Below, in pieces: positions 60,717 through 64,000 of a stretch of DNA of 64,000 nt. The stretch is from an uncultured Campylobacter sp. GTDB lineage: Bacteria > Campylobacterota > Campylobacteria > Campylobacterales > Campylobacteraceae. A model generated the notes under the pieces. The model worked only from the letters and a program-made list of their open reading frames with translations, had not been told where the DNA came from and did no database searches. A program made the position numbers and the translations under genes. The stretch lies in contig NZ_CALJPC010000002.1 in the NCBI RefSeq assembly GCF_937981295.1, positions 9,188 to 73,187 on the forward strand, read 5' to 3'. Numbering within the stretch: position 1 is the stretch's first letter; the number at the start of each line of letters is the position of its first letter.

Positions 60717-61781
60717 TTGTTTTATTATCTTTATCATCTTACGAATATAAATTTTTTCCAATACATCACCGCTCGCGCAGGAATCGCGTTTTTTATCGCT
60801 TTTTGTTTTTCGGTCTGGGCTATGCCGCGGTTTATCCGCTGGGCGCAAGCCAGACACGCCGCGCAGCCCATCTACGAGCTCGCGCCGCAAAACCATCAGA
60901 AAAAGAGCAAAACCCCCACGATGGGCGGGCTTGTTTTCGTTACCGCCGCGGTGATCGCAAGCCTGCTGTGCGCCAAGCTAAACAACATCTTCGTGCTCTG
61001 TGGATTGCTTTGTTTGGTGGGCTTTGGATACATAGGTTTTAAGGACGACATCTCTAAAATTTTAGGCCGCCAAAACCACGCAGGCCTTAGCGCGCGGGCT
61101 AAATTTGCGCTGCAAAATTTCTTGGCTTTTCTGATCGGAGCTACGCTTTATGCTTTTAGCGATCTGGGCGGGGAATTTTTCGTGCCGTTTTTCAAATACC
61201 CTCTGCTAAATTTATGGATCTTCGCGCCGCTGTTTTGGACGATCGTGATAAGCGCGAGCTCAAACGCGGTAAATTTAACCGACGGCTTGGACGGACTAGC
61301 GACCATTCCATCGGTGTTTTCGCTCTGCAGCTTGGGCATATTTGCTTATCTGTGCGGGCACGCGATCTACTCGCAGTATCTCTTGCTACCGCGCGTCGCG
61401 GGCGCAGGCGAGGTCTGCATCATCGTCTCGGCGCTCATCGGCGCGCTGCTTGGGTTTTTGTGGTTTAACTGCTACCCCGCCGAAGTCTTTATGGGCGATA
61501 GCGGCAGTCTCAGCGTGGGCGCGTTTTTAGGATACTGCGCGGTCATCACGAAGAATGAAATTTTACTTATAATGATCGGCTTCGTCTTCGTCATCGAAAC
61601 GCTCAGCGTGATCTTGCAAGTGGGCAGCTTTAAAATTTTCAAACGCAGAATTTTCCTAATGGCGCCGATACATCACCATTTCGAGCTTAAAGGCTGGGTC
61701 GAGAACAAAATCATCATCCGCTTTTGGATCATCGCGCTGATCGCAAATATCATAGCGCTGACATCGCTGAAATTGAGATAA
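60717..61781 (+). CDS. mraY: Phospho-N-acetylmuramoyl-pentapeptide transferase MraY
   Basis: 354 residues with 10 membrane helices. KTPTMGGLVF, NLTDGLDGLA (Asp pair) and HHHFELKGW are MraY motifs. It makes lipid I. The start is TTG with AAAGG seven bases upstream. murD follows, so this is part of a peptidoglycan operon. Confidence 0.95.
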   Translation: MFYYLYHLTNINFFQYITARAGIAFFIAFCFSVWAMPRFIRWAQARHAAQPIYELAPQNHQKKSKTPTMGGLVFVTAAVIASLLCAKLNNIFVLCGLLCLVGFGYIGFKDDISKILGRQNHAGLSARAKFALQNFLAFLIGATLYAFSDLGGEFFVPFFKYPLLNLWIFAPLFWTIVISASSNAVNLTDGLDGLATIPSVFSLCSLGIFAYLCGHAIYSQYLLLPRVAGAGEVCIIVSALIGALLGFLWFNCYPAEVFMGDSGSLSVGAFLGYCAVITKNEILLIMIGFVFVIETLSVILQVGSFKIFKRRIFLMAPIHHHFELKGWVENKIIIRFWIIALIANIIALTSLKLR

Positions 61782-61782
61782 A

Positions 61783-61899
61783 ATGCGAGCGCAAATTGAA
61801 CCTGACTTCGAAACGGCGCGTAAAAAATACGGCGAAACGGCTGAGCTTAGCGCGGGCGAGATAACTCAAATTTTATGGGGCAAAAGGGGAGAAAAATGA
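61783..61899 (+). CDS. Small ORF between mraY and murD
   Basis: 38 codons from an ATG one base after the mraY stop, ending in TGA that overlaps the murD ATG (ATGA). GAGAT precedes it. The peptide is charged and hydrophilic (PDFETARKKYGETAEL). It may only link translation of mraY and murD. No family is recognised. Confidence 0.35.
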   Translation: MRAQIEPDFETARKKYGETAELSAGEITQILWGKRGEK

Positions 61900-63374
61900 A
61901 AAAATCGCTATTTGGCTACGGGCTTACGACCAGAGCGATCGCCGAGCACTGCCAAGAAGGTGGCTCCTGGGACATTTACGACGATAAATTTGAAATTTCT
62001 TCTGGCGCGCCGAAGCTGGATGAGTTCGGTAACGCGCTTTTAAACCCGAGCGAGTTTAATCCCGCCGCAAGCGAGCTTGAAATCCCAAGCCCGGGCTTTC
62101 CGCCGCATCACAAGCTGGTGCGAAAGGCACGGAATTTAATCAGCGAATATGATTATTTCGACGATTACGAAGGTCTTAAAATTTGGATCAGCGGCACGAA
62201 CGGCAAGACCACGACGACAAAGATGATGCAGTATCTGCTCGAGCGATACGGCTCGCAAATGGGCGGCAACGTGGGCGTTCCGCTTGCAAAACTTGATAAA
62301 AGCGCTAAAATTTGGGTGCTGGAGACGAGCTCATTTACGCTGTACTACACCAAGCACGCGCGCCCCAATATCTACGTGCTACTTGCGATCACGCCCGATC
62401 ATCTCAGCTGGCACGGCGATTTTGCGGAGTATGAGCGCGCCAAACTCTCGCCGCTGCTAGCGATGCGCGAAGGCTCCGTAGCGCTGATCCCGCGCGCCTA
62501 CGAAAGTTCCGCCGCCGCGCAAAACAGCCTAGCTCGCGTGATCTGCTACGAAAACGAAGCGGATCTGGCGCAAAAATTCGGCATCGATTTAGGCGAGATA
62601 AAATTCCGCACTCCGTTTTTGATAGACGCACTTTTGGCGCTGTGCGTGGAGAAAATTTTATTCGACAGATGCGACGCCATGCGACTAAACGACTTCGTGA
62701 TCGAGGGCAATAAGCTCGAAGAGCTTACCGACGCGCGCGGCAGGGTCTGGGTCAATGACACGAAGGCCACCAACATCGATGCGTGCGCGCAGGCGCTGAA
62801 GCGATACGCGGGGCGCAAAATACATCTGATCCTCGGCGGCGACGATAAAGGCGTGGATCTGCACCCGCTTTTTGCGGAGTTTAAAAAATACGATCTGCGA
62901 ATTTACGCGATCGGCTCAAACACCGATAAAATCGTGCGTTTGTGTGACGAATATAGACTTCCTTGCGTGCGCTGCGAAATTTTGCAAACGGCGGTGAGCG
63001 AAATTTCGAAGCGTTACCGAGGCGCAGATTTTGCAAAAAGTGGCGCAAGCGAATTGAAAGTACAAAATTTAAGCGCGAATGGCGGATGCAACGGCGGCAA
63101 GGCGAAAGAAAATGCAAAGATCGGCGAGAATACGCTGCAAAAAGGCGGCGGCTCATCTGCCGCAAGCGACAACGCCTCTTCGCCGAAACGCCGCACAAAC
63201 GACGGTGGAACTCGGAATTCGCAGAATTCTAAAAATTTCGAAAATTTTAAAAATTCCATGCATTCTGCAAGCGAAATAGCGCTGTTAAGCCCTGCATGTG
63301 CCAGTTTGGATCAATTTAAAAGCTACGCGCAACGCGGCGATCTATTTAAAAAACAAGTTGCACAGCTCGGATAA
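61896..63374 (+). CDS. murD: UDP-N-acetylmuramoylalanine--D-glutamate ligase MurD, with C-terminal-domain insert
   Basis: 492 residues. The Campylobacter-type MurD start SLFGYGLTTRAIAEH is at 61896, where AGGGGAG precedes the ATG. The frame opens at 61875. The ATP site is WISGTNGKTTTT and the Mur domain motif WVNDTKATN (ligand Lys) is present. The C-terminus LLSPACASLDQFKSYAQRG is normal. Between AVSEISKRYRGA and SEIALLSPACAS lie about 80 extra residues rich in Asn, Ser, Gly and Lys, absent from C. jejuni MurD (about 400 residues). The enzyme is essential, so the insert must be tolerated. Confidence 0.93.
   Translation: MKKSLFGYGLTTRAIAEHCQEGGSWDIYDDKFEISSGAPKLDEFGNALLNPSEFNPAASELEIPSPGFPPHHKLVRKARNLISEYDYFDDYEGLKIWISGTNGKTTTTKMMQYLLERYGSQMGGNVGVPLAKLDKSAKIWVLETSSFTLYYTKHARPNIYVLLAITPDHLSWHGDFAEYERAKLSPLLAMREGSVALIPRAYESSAAAQNSLARVICYENEADLAQKFGIDLGEIKFRTPFLIDALLALCVEKILFDRCDAMRLNDFVIEGNKLEELTDARGRVWVNDTKATNIDACAQALKRYAGRKIHLILGGDDKGVDLHPLFAEFKKYDLRIYAIGSNTDKIVRLCDEYRLPCVRCEILQTAVSEISKRYRGADFAKSGASELKVQNLSANGGCNGGKAKENAKIGENTLQKGGGSSAASDNASSPKRRTNDGGTRNSQNSKNFENFKNSMHSASEIALLSPACASLDQFKSYAQRGDLFKKQVAQLG
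63024..63267. repeat. Low-complexity island inside murD
   Basis: About 80 codons. The DNA shows CGGAATTCGCAGAATTC, AAAAATTTCGAAAATTTT and AAAAATTCC words at the 3' side and Gly/Ala-rich sequence earlier. The murD frame stays open. It sits in a surface loop before the last conserved strand. Confidence 0.65.
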
Positions 63375-63924
63375 ACAGACCTATCGGGGCTAGTCGGATC
63401 GGGCTAGGCTTTTAAAATACAATTTGCAATCGCATTTTAAAATTTCAACGCTTCTGCTGTGCGGATATCTAAATAAATTCAATCCCGAAGTAAACATCCC
63501 TATGTCACACTATTAGCCTGAGCGCGATGTTTATAAAGATGCTTCGCCAAGTCCAAATTAAAGCCAATTTTCGATGCTAAATTTAACCAATCGCAGCTAT
63601 CGCCTGCTATGCGCGCAAATTTAAAACGATGCCCGCGATCCTTTGGCGCGAATTTATCTACTTTGCACAGTTCAAAACCAAGCGTACAATTTTACAGAAT
63701 CGGCTAAATAGTAAAATTTTATACCACTTTGCTTTTTAGATCGATAGCTCATTTTGATTATTGCAAATTACTGTTCAAGCAATATTTTTATCACTAAAAT
63801 TTAGAAAATTCCAACTGAGTAAATTTGGCTGTTTCCGAGCGCAACGTGCAAAAATCTGGCAAAAATCGAGAATTTTAACCGAGATTTAAGTATTGCATGG
63901 ATAAAATTACTTTTCTTTTTCGGT
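63375..63924. other. Spacer between murD and tRNA-Phe
   Basis: 550 bases, AT-rich, with no supported gene. TAAAAT at 63902-63907 may be the tRNA -10 box. Confidence 0.4.
63902..63907 (+). promoter_or_regulatory. Possible -10 box of tRNA-Phe
   Basis: GGATAAAATTAC holds TAAAAT 17 bases before the tRNA start. One base differs from TATAAT. Confidence 0.3.
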
Positions 63925-64000
63925 GGTTGGATAGCTCAGTCGGTAGAGCAGCAGACTGAAAATCTGCGTGTCGGCAGTTCGATTCTGCCTCTAACCACCA
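63925..64000 (+). tRNA. tRNA-Phe (GAA)
   Basis: 76 bases with encoded CCA. The acceptor stem pairs GGTTGGA with TCTAACC (one G-T). The D stem is GCTC/GAGC, the anticodon stem GCAGA/TCTGC with loop CTGAAAA (anticodon GAA at 63958-63960), and the T arm has GTTCGATTC. It ends at the last base of the window. Confidence 0.97.

Noticed and set aside
1..64000. CRISPR array, IS element or prophage
   Set aside because: No regularly spaced identical repeats, cas genes, transposase or phage structural genes were seen. The tandem repeats found are too few and too diverged.

Overview
This window looks like a chromosome segment of a Campylobacter species. The protein sequences and gene order match Campylobacter: a pgl N-glycosylation locus with a PglB oligosaccharyltransferase, and a radA / ftsY / thioredoxin-like lipoprotein / formyl-THF ligase / rny neighbourhood. 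Base composition is clearly more GC-rich than C. jejuni. A mid-40s %GC species of the C. gracilis / C. showae type fits, but that species guess is inference. Intergenic DNA is full of AAATTT/TTTAAATTT words.

Layout. 1-20.2 kb, almost all on the minus strand, is one long glycosylation block read from right to left: galE, a Wzx-type flippase, an F420-hydrogenase-beta-like Fe-S protein, a polysaccharide pyruvyl transferase, three glycosyltransferases, then pglJ, pglB, pglA, pglC, pglD, pglE, pglF, followed by hisH, hisA and a partial prmA. PglF, PglE and PglD make UDP-diNAc-bacillosamine. PglC loads it on undecaprenyl phosphate, PglA/PglJ and the other transferases extend it, a flippase turns it over, and PglB moves it to periplasmic proteins. 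No pglK, pglI or pglG is in the window. 20.2-27.1 kb carries a periplasmic ATP-dependent DNA ligase, a PolB-type exonuclease, fabI, and the tpiA-pgk-gap operon. 27.2-33.3 kb has a MliC-like lipoprotein, a secreted barnase-type RNase with its barstar inhibitor, a DedA protein, a SYLF protein, rny and a formyl-THF cyclo-ligase. 33.4-41.7 kb has a thioredoxin-like lipoprotein, ftsY, a small cluster of fast-evolving hypotheticals with a frameshifted gene and a duplicated gene remnant, brnQ, radA and a membrane protein. 42-45.7 kb has three paralogous amino-acid-binding proteins and ung. 46-54 kb has accessory genes, thyX, an EexN-like lipoprotein with a G8 tract, and two SNF-family transporters. 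54.3-64 kb is core: rho, accA, fabF, acpP, fabG, gpmI, mraY, murD and tRNA-Phe.

The most unusual feature is a genome style, not one gene. At least seven recognisable proteins, including the biosynthetic/essential enzymes HisH and MurD as well as PglB, carry long in-frame inserts rich in Asn, Ser, Lys, Gln and Ala. At DNA level the inserts are built from a degenerate roughly 10-base word close to GCGGAATTTT. The same word-based islands recur in unrelated genes, always at loops or termini, and most have stayed open in the coding frame. This looks like spread of a micro-repeat inside genes and is the best candidate here for something undescribed. Other leads are the barnase/barstar pair, the remodelled pgl locus (Wzx plus pyruvyl transferase), the phase-variable-looking EexN-like lipoprotein, a 38-bp degenerate tandem repeat, and nested hairpins between tpiA and fabI.

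All functional calls are from motif and family recognition by eye. No database search was run.
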